Below are positions 1-8,457 of a stretch of DNA of 23,422 bases, piece after piece. The stretch comes from CAXXOK01 sp964584315. Lineage in GTDB: Bacteria; Bacillota; Clostridia; Christensenellales; Aristaeellaceae. The first letter of the stretch is position 1. Each line of letters begins with the position of its first letter. Where the stretch lies: NCBI GenBank assembly GCA_964584315.1, contig CAZOZO010000049.1, positions 1 to 23,422 on the forward strand, in the 5' to 3' direction. A model generated the notes under the pieces. That model did not search any database and was not told the origin of the DNA. It was given only the letters and a program-made list of their open reading frames with translations. A program made the position numbers and the translations under genes.

Positions 1-180
1 TCCAAGGGGGCGGTTGGGAGGGGGACAGAGTCCCCCTGTCCCGCCAGTTTGATCGTCGCGCAGTGCGCTATCGCGCCCCGCGCTTGTCAAACCGGCCATC
101 TCCGGTTCGCTTTCGCCTTCGGCGAAGCGGCCACTGGCCGCACGCTCTCCTTCGATGCCAAAGAAGGCAGAGCCGACGCG
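1..180 (-). repeat. Intergenic repeat R1, long form (cut by window edge)
   Basis: This is a copy of the dispersed repeat family, read on the minus strand from GCGTCGGCTCTGCC at 180 to the C-rich end at about 2. It carries all the family stem-loops: GGGGGAC/GTCCCCC (20-26/30-36), GTTTGA/TCAAAC (47-52/87-92) enclosing a GCGC stem with a GATA loop, TTCGCC/GGCGAA (112-117/121-126) and GCGGCC/GGCCGC (127-132/136-141). The element probably continues left of the window, because other copies go on past CCAAGGGGGCGG. No transposase is associated. Confidence 0.85.
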
Positions 181-199
181 GGCTAACGCGCCGACGTGC

Positions 200-228
200 T
201 TGTTTTTCGCTCCCTTATCCTGTAAAAT
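200..228 (+). promoter_or_regulatory. Probable sigma-A promoter of the XRE-like gene
   Basis: A TTGTTT -35 (200-205) and a TAAAAT -10 (223-228) are separated by 17 bp. They lie in the first A+T-rich patch after repeat R1 and about 30 bp before the start of the 259 gene. The spacing is ideal and each hexamer is a fair match. No operator is evident. Confidence 0.5.
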
Positions 229-258
229 AGGAAAAAGCGTTTATCGGAGGCTTCTTCC

Positions 259-1341
259 ATGCGCAATATGTCCAAATTGAGCTTATCGGAATGGAATCAT
301 CTGCGGGAGCAATCTCTGGCCCCCACTGAAGCGGTCGCCTACCTGTATGCGGATCTGCCCTGCCGCAGCTTTGCGGAAACGCTGGCCCGCCTGCACCCGG
401 GCGCCGACCTGCGCGAGCGCCTGACCGCCATCCTGGCGGAGAGCGGCGTGGCGGCAGACAGCGCGGATCGCACCGTGCGCAACTGGCTGGCGGGCAAGAG
501 CGTGCCCGCCGAGCGGGAAACGCTGTTTCGCGTCGCGTTTGGCCTAAGCCTCTCCGTGGAGGACGCAAACCGCCTGCTGTGCGCCGCATCGGACTACGGC
601 ATCCACGCGCGCGACCCGGAGGAGGTCGTGTACCTGTTTGCGCTGCGCACAGGGCAGAGCTTCGCGCAGGCGCAGGCCTTAAAAAGCCAGTGCGCCGCGC
701 TGCGCGGCACTGGCGCGCCCACCGACCTGAGCACCCGCCTTTTGGGCGGGCAAGTGGCTACCCTGCGCGACAACGCAGAGTTTTTGCAGTGGTACGCCGC
801 CCATACCGAGGATTTTTCGCAGCTGCACAACGCCGCCTACGAGGCGTTCACGGAGTATTTGAGCGCGCTGCTGGGCGACGGGGAGGATTTTAGCCTCGAA
901 TACATCGCAAACACCTGCCTGCGCTTCCGCAGCGCCGTGCCGCTCGACCGCAGCGTGAGCCAGCTTGACGGCATGCAGCGCCTGCTCAAGCACTACTGGC
1001 CCAGCGCCACCACCATCAAACAGATGAAAAACCGCCGCATCGACGTGAGCCGCAAAACGCTGCTGCTGCTCTTTATCCTCTGCGAAGGCGAGGCGGACGA
1101 GAACGAGTACCTCGACCTGGACGAGCCCTACATCACCCCCGCGGAACGGCTGGAGGCGCACGCCTTCAGCGCGGACGAGATGCTCAGCCGCTGCGGTATG
1201 GGCACGCTGGACCCGCGCGGCCCGTTCGACTGGCTGGTGATGTATTGCATGTGCCACGACGCGGACGAGGGCATGAGCGAGCGCATGGAGCAGGTCATCA
1301 GCTGCTTTTTCGGCTCGGAAATAGACTTAACGATGGTCTGA
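259..1341 (+). CDS. XRE-like helix-turn-helix regulator, 360 aa
   Basis: The predicted protein is cytoplasmic, with no signal peptide or membrane segment. Residues about 50-112 look like an XRE helix-turn-helix: a short variable helix, then VRNWLAGKSVPAERETLF and a helix ending VEDANRLLCAA. The next segment (about 113-140, with ARDPEEVVYLFALRTGQS) matches the equivalent part of the 141-aa regulator at 10371-10796, so the two are paralogues. The remaining roughly 220 residues are acidic and helical, and I do not recognise them; they may bind a partner or ligand. The start is supported by GGAGG (246-250), 8 bp upstream. The gene lies directly before the kinase-NACHT gene (164-bp gap) on the same strand, so joint function is likely but inferred. 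The DNA target is unknown. The HTH call is moderate because the recognition helix is not textbook. Confidence 0.65.
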   Translation: MRNMSKLSLSEWNHLREQSLAPTEAVAYLYADLPCRSFAETLARLHPGADLRERLTAILAESGVAADSADRTVRNWLAGKSVPAERETLFRVAFGLSLSVEDANRLLCAASDYGIHARDPEEVVYLFALRTGQSFAQAQALKSQCAALRGTGAPTDLSTRLLGGQVATLRDNAEFLQWYAAHTEDFSQLHNAAYEAFTEYLSALLGDGEDFSLEYIANTCLRFRSAVPLDRSVSQLDGMQRLLKHYWPSATTIKQMKNRRIDVSRKTLLLLFILCEGEADENEYLDLDEPYITPAERLEAHAFSADEMLSRCGMGTLDPRGPFDWLVMYCMCHDADEGMSERMEQVISCFFGSEIDLTMV

Positions 1342-1347
1342 CGCGCC

Positions 1348-1364
1348 CGGGTACACTATACCCG
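1348..1364 (+). promoter_or_regulatory. Short inverted repeat between the regulator and kinase genes
   Basis: CGGGTA and TACCCG are a perfect 6-bp inverted repeat around CACTA, just after the regulator's stop codon. The right arm overlaps TATACC, a possible -10, but I see no good -35. It could be an operator or a weak processing hairpin; the evidence is only its symmetry. Confidence 0.25.
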
Positions 1365-1505
1365 TGATGCCGCAACCGGCCCGCCGCGGGGTTTGCGCAA
1401 GGCCCGCCCTGGGGTCTCTGCGCCAGCCTGATGCGGCGGCGCGGGCCCGCGGCTGCCAACGGGGGCCTATCAAGCGGCACAGCAAGTGTTGAGGGCGGTG
1501 GACGC

Positions 1506-4379
1506 ATGGAGCAACGGGCGGTTTGGGCAGTGGGGGAAACGCTGCGCCTTTCGGATCGCGACTACCGGGTCGAGGCCGTCGTGGGCATGGGTTCCAATGC
1601 CATCGTCTATCAAGTTGCATATCAGGACGGGCTTTCGCCGCACGCGCACACCGCGCTGCTCAAGGAGCTGTACCCAGCCATCGCGGGGGTATCGCGCGCG
1701 GGCGGCGTGCTTTGCGTGTCGCCCGAGGCGCAGAGCGCGTTTGCCCTGCACCGCCGCAGCTACCTGCGCGGCAACGACGCGCACCTGCGGCAGCTACAGT
1801 CGCAGGCGGGGCGCGTGAGCGGCAACATCGACAGCTTTGCCGCGCGCGGCACGCTGTATACGTTGCTTGACTACCATGCCCAGCAGACCCTGGCCGCCCT
1901 CTTGGACACCGCGCCCCGCGCGCCCGCGGAGGTGTGCATGCGGCGGCTCTACGCGGTGCTGGACGCGCTGGCCCCCTTCCACGAGGCGAGCATGCTGCAT
2001 TTGGACGTGAGCGCGGACAACCTGCTCATGCTGCCCCCCTTGCACGGCTACGAGGCGGATCAGCAGCCCATGCTGCTGATCGACTACAACGGCGTGTGGG
2101 ATCAGGGCGATACGGCAGGCCCCAGCCTGAGCAGTAAATCCGGCTATACCGCGCCGGAGGCGCGGCTGATGGCTGTGCGCTCGCTGGGCTTTGCGACCGA
2201 CCTGTTTGCCGTGTGCGCGGTGTTTTTTGAGATGCTCACGGGCCGCCGCCTGACCGACAGCGAGTGCGGCGGGCAGTTCCACGCCCGCATGAGCGCCGCG
2301 GTGGAGGCCGCCTGCGAGGGCCTGCCACAAACCGCGCGGCTGATGGCCGTGCGCATCCTGCGCAAAGGCTTGCAGCCCCTGCCCTCGCGCCGCTACCAGA
2401 GCATTGCGGAGCTTCGCAGCGCATTGTGCGAGCTGATGGATCGCATCCACGGCAAGGGCGTGACCCATGCCGCCCTGTGGGAGGCCGCGCGCCTGAGCCT
2501 TGCGGACGACGCGCCGCCCGCGTCTCCCATCCCCTTGACCGTGACCATGGATGGGCAGACCGGCCCAGCGGATGGCGACTGGCTGGCCGCGGCCACGCGG
2601 CCCCTCTTGCTCACGGGCGCGGGCGGCAGTGGCAAAACCACGCTGTTCAAAGCCCTGCACCGCCGCTTTGCCCAGCGGTACGACCCCGCCGCCCCCATCT
2701 GCTACTATGTGCCGCTTTTCCGCTGGCAGGGGCGCATGCCCTTCCTGCTGCGCTGCCTGGCCGAGGGCCTGACCCCCCTGGACGACGCGGACACGCAGGC
2801 CGATGTGCACGCCGCGCTGCTGCGCCTGCTGAAAGGCCCCCTGCCGGGCGGCGGCCCCTTGCTGCTGCTGCTTTTAGACGGCCTGAACGAGGCTGGCGCG
2901 CGACCCGATGCGCTCTACCGCGAGATTGCGGAGCTTTCCGCCCTCGCAGGCGTGCGGATCCTCGCCACCTCGCGCGCGCAGGCCGATCTGCGCCGTCTGC
3001 CGGATGGCTTCGGGCTGGCGACCGTAGACCCCCTCGCCGAGGGCGACGTGATGCAGTATCTGACCCGCGCGGGCCTTTCGGCAACCACATCGCCCGCCGT
3101 GCGCGCCATGCTCACCTGCCCGCTGCTGCTCACCTACTACCGCGACACCTGCGAGGCGTGGCGGCAGAGCGGCCAGAGCCTTGCCGCCGCCGACCCCGAC
3201 CTGGGCACGCCGGAGGCGCTGCTGCGCGCGTACATCGACGGTCAGGTGACCCGTTTTGAGGCCCTGCACCGGGGCAGCGAAGTGGATTGCCTGCGCGCCC
3301 GCTACGCCGCGGAGCACCTGCTGCCAAAGCTGGCCGCCGCCATGCGCGGGGGCCCCGCCCTCCCGCAGGCGCAGGCCGCCGCCGTGGTGGCGCGCGACTA
3401 CCGCGCCCTGCGCAGCCGCGCGTTTGGCAAAGCCTTTCCGGAATACATGGGGCGCAGCAGGCTGCTGCTTACGGATGTGCGCAGCGCCGCCGAGTGGTAC
3501 GACGTGGCCCTGCGCGAAAGCCTTGCCCAGCGGCTTGGCCTGCTCACGCTGGAGCGCGGGGGCGAAGTAGCCCTGCGGCACGACAGCTTCCGGCCCCCGC
3601 TCCGGCAGGCGGCGCGCCGCCTTGGCGGGCGCATGGCTGGGCAGCGCGCGCGGCAGGCGGCCGTGTGGCTCCTGTGCGCGGCGCTGGCGATGGGGGCGTT
3701 TTTCGGCACGCGGGCGCTGCTTGACCCATCCATGACCCGCGCGGAGCAGGCCTATGTGCTGGATCTGCAAAACGCGGAGGGCTCCGCCATGCTGGCCGTA
3801 AGCGAGATCGAGAAGGCGCAGGCGGGCGTGCGCGCCGCGCTGGCAGGCGGGTCCAGTCCACCGCGCATCCAGGCGCTGCTGCCGTCCTTCACACTGACGC
3901 TTGACCTGGCCGCCGTGCCGTGGCAAAAGGCGGGCCTGACCCGCGCCGCGTGGGAGACGGTGCTGCGCGCGCCGGAGGAGGCTTCGCGCCTGTACCTTGG
4001 CGCGCTGCTGGTGCTGGCCGATGCGTTTGGCGGCGGCCATACCGACGATTACCGCACCCAGCGCCTCGCCGCCTACGACGCCTTCAGCGACGCGCACCGC
4101 ACCTACTACCTGCTCACGCTGTATGCGGCGTTCGCCCAATCCACCGACGAGGCGCGCAGCGAATTTTACCAGATCATGAAAAACTCCGCGAACGCGCTGC
4201 GGGATGCGTTCGTTCAAACCGCGCAGCCGCAGGGCGACGCCGCCGCCATCCAGGCGCAGTGCGACACCGCCCGCGCGGCGCTGGAGCAGACGCTGTTCTA
4301 CCAGCTGGCCGTAGCCGAGGCCGACCGCTGGCCGGACACCCAAACCATGGCCGATACGCTCAGCCAAAAGATGCCCTGA
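1506..4379 (+). CDS. Ser/Thr protein kinase - NACHT NTPase - transmembrane fusion
   Basis: The start is taken at 1506 because GAGGGCGGTGG lies just upstream; the frame is open back to 1431. The 957-aa protein has three parts. Residues 1 to about 290 are a protein kinase: glycine loop GMGSNAIVY (27-35), lysine K53, catalytic loop HLDVSADN (165-172), metal-binding DYN (193-195, in place of DFG) and APE (216-218). All core catalytic residues are present. Residues about 365-530 are a NACHT-type P-loop NTPase: Walker A TGAGGSGKTT (370-379) and Walker B ending LLLDGLNE (D458 to E462). A helical stretch follows, then one membrane span at about 718-738 and about 220 residues predicted outside, helical and unrecognised. 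This is the layout of a membrane receptor kinase with an NTPase switch. Function is inferred; candidates include envelope signalling and a defence or developmental switch. It sits between a regulator gene and a secreted-protein gene. Confidence 0.85.
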   Translation: MEQRAVWAVGETLRLSDRDYRVEAVVGMGSNAIVYQVAYQDGLSPHAHTALLKELYPAIAGVSRAGGVLCVSPEAQSAFALHRRSYLRGNDAHLRQLQSQAGRVSGNIDSFAARGTLYTLLDYHAQQTLAALLDTAPRAPAEVCMRRLYAVLDALAPFHEASMLHLDVSADNLLMLPPLHGYEADQQPMLLIDYNGVWDQGDTAGPSLSSKSGYTAPEARLMAVRSLGFATDLFAVCAVFFEMLTGRRLTDSECGGQFHARMSAAVEAACEGLPQTARLMAVRILRKGLQPLPSRRYQSIAELRSALCELMDRIHGKGVTHAALWEAARLSLADDAPPASPIPLTVTMDGQTGPADGDWLAAATRPLLLTGAGGSGKTTLFKALHRRFAQRYDPAAPICYYVPLFRWQGRMPFLLRCLAEGLTPLDDADTQADVHAALLRLLKGPLPGGGPLLLLLLDGLNEAGARPDALYREIAELSALAGVRILATSRAQADLRRLPDGFGLATVDPLAEGDVMQYLTRAGLSATTSPAVRAMLTCPLLLTYYRDTCEAWRQSGQSLAAADPDLGTPEALLRAYIDGQVTRFEALHRGSEVDCLRARYAAEHLLPKLAAAMRGGPALPQAQAAAVVARDYRALRSRAFGKAFPEYMGRSRLLLTDVRSAAEWYDVALRESLAQRLGLLTLERGGEVALRHDSFRPPLRQAARRLGGRMAGQRARQAAVWLLCAALAMGAFFGTRALLDPSMTRAEQAYVLDLQNAEGSAMLAVSEIEKAQAGVRAALAGGSSPPRIQALLPSFTLTLDLAAVPWQKAGLTRAAWETVLRAPEEASRLYLGALLVLADAFGGGHTDDYRTQRLAAYDAFSDAHRTYYLLTLYAAFAQSTDEARSEFYQIMKNSANALRDAFVQTAQPQGDAAAIQAQCDTARAALEQTLFYQLAVAEADRWPDTQTMADTLSQKMP

Positions 4380-4565
4380 GCGGGGCGCGGTATCCTTGCC
4401 GGGCAACGGGAAGGCTCCCCGCTTGACCCTGCTGGCCGCGAGCGCCGCCCGTGCCCCACAGGCGCGCCATCGCCCATGCCTTGGCAAAAGGAACGGCCCA
4501 AGGCGTTTCGCCCTTCCCGGTTGCGGCGTTCGCCGCGCCATCGCCACATGACCCAGCGCGCCGCG

Positions 4566-4593
4566 GCGCACCGCCACCCAGGGGGCGGTGCGC
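4566..4593. repeat. Strong hairpin before the secreted-protein gene
   Basis: A perfect 10-bp inverted repeat (GCGCACCGCC at 4566-4575, GGCGGTGCGC at 4584-4593) has an 8-nt loop and no T tract. It ends 33 nt before the 4627 start. It may stabilise an mRNA end or attenuate read-through from the kinase gene; no function can be assigned. The rest of the 4380-4626 gap shows no gene or clear promoter. Confidence 0.4.
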
Positions 4594-4626
4594 GCCCGGC
4601 GCATGAAACATAAGGGAGGTACCCCC

Positions 4627-5331
4627 ATGCGAAGATGGACTTGCCTGCTGCTTGCGCTGCTGCTGGCCGCCGTGCCCGCGCTGGCCTGCGCGGACGCGAT
4701 GTTTGACGAGCTTTGCGGCCTGCTCAAGCAGGCCGTGGGCGCGCCGGACCAAAGCTACGCCCTCTACGGCGAGGCGCTGGACACGGTGGACGCGGTCGCC
4801 GCCGGAACGATGGGCCTTGACGAGGCAGTGCCAAAGCTCACGGCGCTCTCGGCCGCGCTGCGCGCCCTATCGCCCGCGCCGCTCGCCCCGTCCGAGGCGC
4901 TGCTCCGCTACATGCAGGGGCGCGGCCTCTCCATGGAGGATTACAGGGCTGTGGGCACCGGCGCGGTGCTGACCTCGGGCTACTACGCCGACAATGTGGA
5001 TATCTTCCTGTCCATGTGGGCGCAGTTCCCCGACTATCCGCAGCTGGATACTACCCTGAATCGCGTGGGTTTGGGCTATGAGCGCCGGATGGACTACGTG
5101 GCCATCAACACCCTGCTGCTGCCCGCCAACGACGCGGAGCGCGAAACCGTCCAGCGGCTGGTGGTAGACGCGGTGCCCTTCCTGACCGAGGCCAACCTGC
5201 CGTGGGAGAGCGACGAAGCGGTGCTGAACGCCAAGTACGACGCGCTGGAGCAAGCCTATACCGACATGCTCGACGATGTGAGCATAAACATCGACCAACA
5301 GGAAGCCGAGCTGGACGGGATGCTGAAGTAA
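4627..5331 (+). CDS. Secreted helical protein of unknown function, 234 aa
   Basis: The start at 4627 follows AAGGGAGGT at a good distance and gives a classic signal peptide: MRR, then a leucine/alanine-rich core (WTCLLLALLLAAVPALA), with probable cleavage near ACADA (residues about 20-24). The upstream in-frame ATG (4588) would bury this signal and is rejected. The mature part is acidic and predicted mainly helical. There is no recognisable catalytic motif and no lipobox; the single cysteine of the cleavage region is not in a clear lipoprotein context. The gene follows the kinase-NACHT gene by 247 bp on the same strand. The exported product could interact with that protein's outer domain; this is inference from position and localisation only. 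I do not recognise the family. Confidence 0.75.
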   Translation: MRRWTCLLLALLLAAVPALACADAMFDELCGLLKQAVGAPDQSYALYGEALDTVDAVAAGTMGLDEAVPKLTALSAALRALSPAPLAPSEALLRYMQGRGLSMEDYRAVGTGAVLTSGYYADNVDIFLSMWAQFPDYPQLDTTLNRVGLGYERRMDYVAINTLLLPANDAERETVQRLVVDAVPFLTEANLPWESDEAVLNAKYDALEQAYTDMLDDVSINIDQQEAELDGMLK

Positions 5332-5898
5332 GGCAGGCGGGGGCCGCAGGAGCGCGCTTGCCCGGGCCTGACCGTTGACCGTCCGATACCTCTTGCCGGA
5401 TCGCCCTCTCTTTGCGCACGCGCGGTGCCTGCGCCTCTGCCGCCGCTCGCCTTGCGTGCACGGCGGCGGCCATGCAAGCTTGTCCCCGTGCCCGCAGGCG
5501 CGCATTGTCCCCTCCATGAATGGATACATCCGTTCCGCCGTTTCCCTGATCCCCTTTCTCCCTTCCGGCGTTTCGCCTGCCCCCTGGCGCGGCATGGGCC
5601 AAACCACTAGCCGCCGCACGCCCCCACCGCCCTGCACAACCGAATGGAATGAGCTCCCCGCGTACATCGGCAACTGCCGGTACGCGAGCGAAGCATAGCC
5701 ATCTTGCTTGGGGTTCAAGCAGCCCGGCGCGGCTGTCGGGGGCAGGGGGCAAGCCCCGTGATACGGTTGCCGCGTCGGGGCGCAGCGAAGCCGCCATCAG
5801 CACGATCCGCAGGCCAAGGCGCCGCGATACCCGCGCGCCAAACGCCGCATTCCCCGCCCGTTATTCCCCCCAAACCAAACCAGAAAGTGTGACGATGC
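5332..5898. other. 567-bp gene-free stretch with hairpins
   Basis: I see no gene here. The strongest structure is at 5659-5686: CGCGTAC/GTACGCG encloses CGGC/GCCG around AACT, giving 11 paired bases with a 2-nt bulge. Smaller hairpins follow (GCTTG/CAAGC near 5704-5718, and a GGGGC/GCCCC pair near 5745-5757). A TTGACC at 5375-5380 has no convincing -10. The stretch is not a copy of the R repeat family. Confidence 0.45.
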
Positions 5899-6690
5899 AT
5901 GAAAAACCGCCCCCAATACGCCAACTGGATCTCCTTCCGCCCCATCCTCAAGGGTTTTGTCCTTGCGGTGTTCTTCCTGCTGCTTGCGGTGGCCGCGCGC
6001 GCCGTGGCGGGCATGCCGCCCCTCGTGGGCTGGGCCCTGTCGCTGCCCGCGCTGCCGTTTGGGGCCTTTGCGCTGTACCTGCTGCTATGCAAAGCCACGC
6101 TTTCCTACCGCGGGGGCCAAAGGCAGGCCGCCGTGCTGCGCGATTTGCTGGCCAGGCTGGGCACGCTTCCCCTCAAGCAGGATGGCAAGCTGCTGGACAT
6201 CGGCTGCGGCGGCGGCGCGCTGAGCATCATGGCGGCGCAGGCGCACCCGCAGCTCTCGGTCACGGGGGTGGATTACTGGGGCGACAACTGGTATTACAGC
6301 AAGCTGCAATGCGAGCGCAACGCCCGGCTTGCGGGCGTGGAAGGGCGCGTGCAGTTCCAGATGGGCGACGCGGCCAGCCTCGATTTTGCGGATGGCACGT
6401 TCGACGCGGTGGTGAGCAACCTGGTGTTCCACGAGGTCAAGACCCAGCCCAACAAACTGCGGCTGGTGCGCGAGGCGCTGCGGGTGCTCCGGCCGGGCGG
6501 GGTGTTCGTGCTGCAGGACGTGTACTTCGCCCGCGGCGTGTATGGCGATATCGCCCTGTTTACCGACGCGCTGCACGCGGACGTGAAGCAGATCGCTTTG
6601 ACCGACCTGCGCCACCCGACGTTTACGCCGTTTTACCTCTCCACGCGGTTCGTGATCGGCAACCTTGGCGCGCTGCACGGGGTGAAGTGA
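5899..6690 (+). CDS. Membrane-anchored SAM-dependent methyltransferase, 263 aa
   Basis: The N-terminus has two hydrophobic segments (about residues 17-38 and 43-66), which should anchor the enzyme with its catalytic domain in the cytoplasm. The rest is a class I methyltransferase: motif I KLLDIGCGGGALS (about 96-108), an acidic VTGVDYW at the end of beta-2, GDAASLDFADGTFDAVVSN for motif II, and ALRVLRPGGVFVLQD for motif III. The substrate is not evident; membrane anchoring suggests a lipid, quinone or envelope precursor. The ribosome binding site is weak (GAAAGTGTG) and the ATG at 5895 is out of frame, so the start is moderately sure. It is followed by a polysaccharide pyruvyl transferase family gene on the same strand, which hints at surface-polymer modification, but a 295-bp gap separates them. 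Confidence 0.85.
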   Translation: MKNRPQYANWISFRPILKGFVLAVFFLLLAVAARAVAGMPPLVGWALSLPALPFGAFALYLLLCKATLSYRGGQRQAAVLRDLLARLGTLPLKQDGKLLDIGCGGGALSIMAAQAHPQLSVTGVDYWGDNWYYSKLQCERNARLAGVEGRVQFQMGDAASLDFADGTFDAVVSNLVFHEVKTQPNKLRLVREALRVLRPGGVFVLQDVYFARGVYGDIALFTDALHADVKQIALTDLRHPTFTPFYLSTRFVIGNLGALHGVK

Positions 6691-6985
6691 TAGCGAACGG
6701 CCTTGCACCGTGCCGCATGGCTGCGCCGCTGCGGCTGCCTGCCCGCGAAGCCCTCCTACCGCTGCGTTTGGCGAAGCAGCGCCTCGCTGCCTGATGTCGC
6801 GCGGCCAGCCCGCAGCGTTACCGCCCTTCATGCCATGCGCCGGGCACGTCTCCGCGCCCCGGCCTGACCCACCGCCGTCATGCGCGGCCAGCCGCGCACC
6901 CGCGCGCCCCCCGTCCGCCGCGCCCGATCGCGCCCGCACGCCGCCTCTCCCCATCCCCCGCTACGATGTAAGGAGCATATGCCCC

Positions 6986-8122
6986 ATGCAAACGCCCGCC
7001 ACAAGCCACAGCGTCGCCATCCTTTCGTTTTTGCACAACGTGAACTATGGCTCCATCCTGCAGGCCTATGCGCTGCAACAGGTGCTGCGCGATATGGGCT
7101 GCAACCCCTGCCACCTCAACTACCAGCCGGACGCGCGGGAAAAGACGCTCAACCTGCTGGCGCACCAAAACTCGCCCGCGCTGCTGCTGGAGGGTGCGCA
7201 GAAGCGCTCGCTGGCCCGCAGGGAGCCCGCGGCGAGCCGCAAAAAGGCGGAGATCGCCCGCTTCATGAAGGCAAACCTGCGCCTGACCGCGCCGCTCAAC
7301 AACCGGCAGGCCCTCGCCCGCGCCGCCGCGGCGTTTGATACCGTGCTGTGCGGCAGCGACCAGATATGGTCGCCCACATGGCTGAACACCGCTTACTACC
7401 TCGATTTTGTGAATGCGGGGCAGCACCGCGTGGCCTACGCCCCCAGCCTTGGGGTGCAGCGGCTGCCGCCCGCGCACAAACAGGCCGCCATCCGGCGGGC
7501 GCTGGCGGGGTTCCGCTGGCTATCGGTACGGGAGGAATCCGGCAAACAGGTGCTCCGGCGCATCACCCGCCGCGAGGATATCGCAGTGGTGCTCGACCCC
7601 GTGTGCCTGCTGCCAGCCGGGCACTGGCTGCGCATCGCCGTGCCCCCGCCGCGCCAAAAGCCGTATGTGCTGTGCTACTTTCTGGGCAACCACGCGGGGT
7701 GCTACCGCACGGTGGAGTTTATCGCGGAGGGCATGCAGCTTGACATACTGGTCGTGCCCGTCACGCGTGAAAGCTACCGCCTGCCCTACACGGTGCTGGG
7801 CGGCCTCACCCCGCAGGAGTGGCTGGGCTACATCGCAGGCGCGCGGTACGTGATCACCGATTCATTCCACTGCATCGCGTTTTCGGTGCTGTTTCAGCGC
7901 GACTTTCTGTTTGTGCGGCGCGATGGCGATACCGACCCCAAGTGCCGCAATTCCCGCATCATGGACTTTTTGCACCTGCTGGGCGCGCAGGCCGCAAGCC
8001 GCAAGGGCGGCTGGGCGGCCATATCCTCTAGCCTGGAAACGCAGCGCAAACGCTCGCTGGACTGGCTTCGCACGGCGCTGAAGGGTGGGGCGGGGCCCGC
8101 GCTGCCCCATGGCGGGCGGTAG
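6986..8122 (+). CDS. Polysaccharide pyruvyl transferase family protein, 378 aa
   Basis: The start at 6986 follows AAGGAG (6970-6975) by 10 nt; the ATG at 6979 is out of frame, and the frame is open further upstream but with improbable composition. Family landmarks are clear: an N-terminal LHNVNYGSILQAYALQQVL, a central DTVLCGSDQIWSPTW, AYAPSLGV, and YVITDSFHCIAFSVLF near residue 290, where the family usually has TDSFHG. Members transfer ketal pyruvate to sugars of exopolysaccharide or cell wall polymers, and distant members have other roles (CsaB type). The acceptor here cannot be told. The C-terminal tail is basic and may be disordered. There is no signal peptide, so it acts in the cytoplasm. 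The neighbouring membrane methyltransferase suggests joint work on an envelope polymer (inference). Confidence 0.85.
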   Translation: MQTPATSHSVAILSFLHNVNYGSILQAYALQQVLRDMGCNPCHLNYQPDAREKTLNLLAHQNSPALLLEGAQKRSLARREPAASRKKAEIARFMKANLRLTAPLNNRQALARAAAAFDTVLCGSDQIWSPTWLNTAYYLDFVNAGQHRVAYAPSLGVQRLPPAHKQAAIRRALAGFRWLSVREESGKQVLRRITRREDIAVVLDPVCLLPAGHWLRIAVPPPRQKPYVLCYFLGNHAGCYRTVEFIAEGMQLDILVVPVTRESYRLPYTVLGGLTPQEWLGYIAGARYVITDSFHCIAFSVLFQRDFLFVRRDGDTDPKCRNSRIMDFLHLLGAQAASRKGGWAAISSSLETQRKRSLDWLRTALKGGAGPALPHGGR

Positions 8123-8457
8123 CGCGGCGCGACCGCCGCGCGGCAAGGGGCATCCAAAAAGCCATGGCGCGGAAGCCTTCATAAATCGGCGGCGGCCACA
8201 GCCGTGACGGTGCGCGCGGTGTTCCTGCCCCGCACGCCCCCTGCCGCCTCGTCGCCGCATGCGCGCCCGGCTCCGCGCGCTGCGTTGGCCTTCCCTCTGC
8301 CCTACCCGCCAGCAAAACCCAAACCAGCAAAAAACTGTGTGCGCGCCCTTTTCTGGCGCGCCATTTGTGCTATAATGGAAAAAACGTGAACGGCCCCGCT
8401 ACGGTGCGTGCTATCATAGGCCAGCTTCAAAATGAACCGCGAGGAGGCCCCGCCGCC
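8123..8457. other. 335-bp gene-free stretch before the secreted protein pair
   Basis: No gene is seen. The right part carries the promoter and inverted repeat annotated at 8341-8376. The left part is G+C-rich without clear motifs, and I find no standard terminator for the preceding gene. Confidence 0.4.
8341..8376 (+). promoter_or_regulatory. Extended -10 promoter with overlapping inverted repeat
   Basis: A perfect TATAAT (8371-8376) is preceded by TGC, giving an extended -10. The -35 region (TTTTCT, 8349-8354) is poor. That same region is the loop of a perfect 7-bp inverted repeat, GCGCGCC (8341-8347) and GGCGCGC (8355-8361). A protein bound there would cover the -35, so I read it as a possible operator. 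On the minus strand the repeat is followed, after 5 nt, by TTTTTT, so a minus-strand terminator is the alternative. Confidence 0.55.

Noticed and set aside
2874..4727. 617-codon open frame on - opposite the kinase-NACHT gene
   Set aside because: It is antisense to a gene with clear domains, has Arg/His/Gln-rich shadow composition and no known motif.
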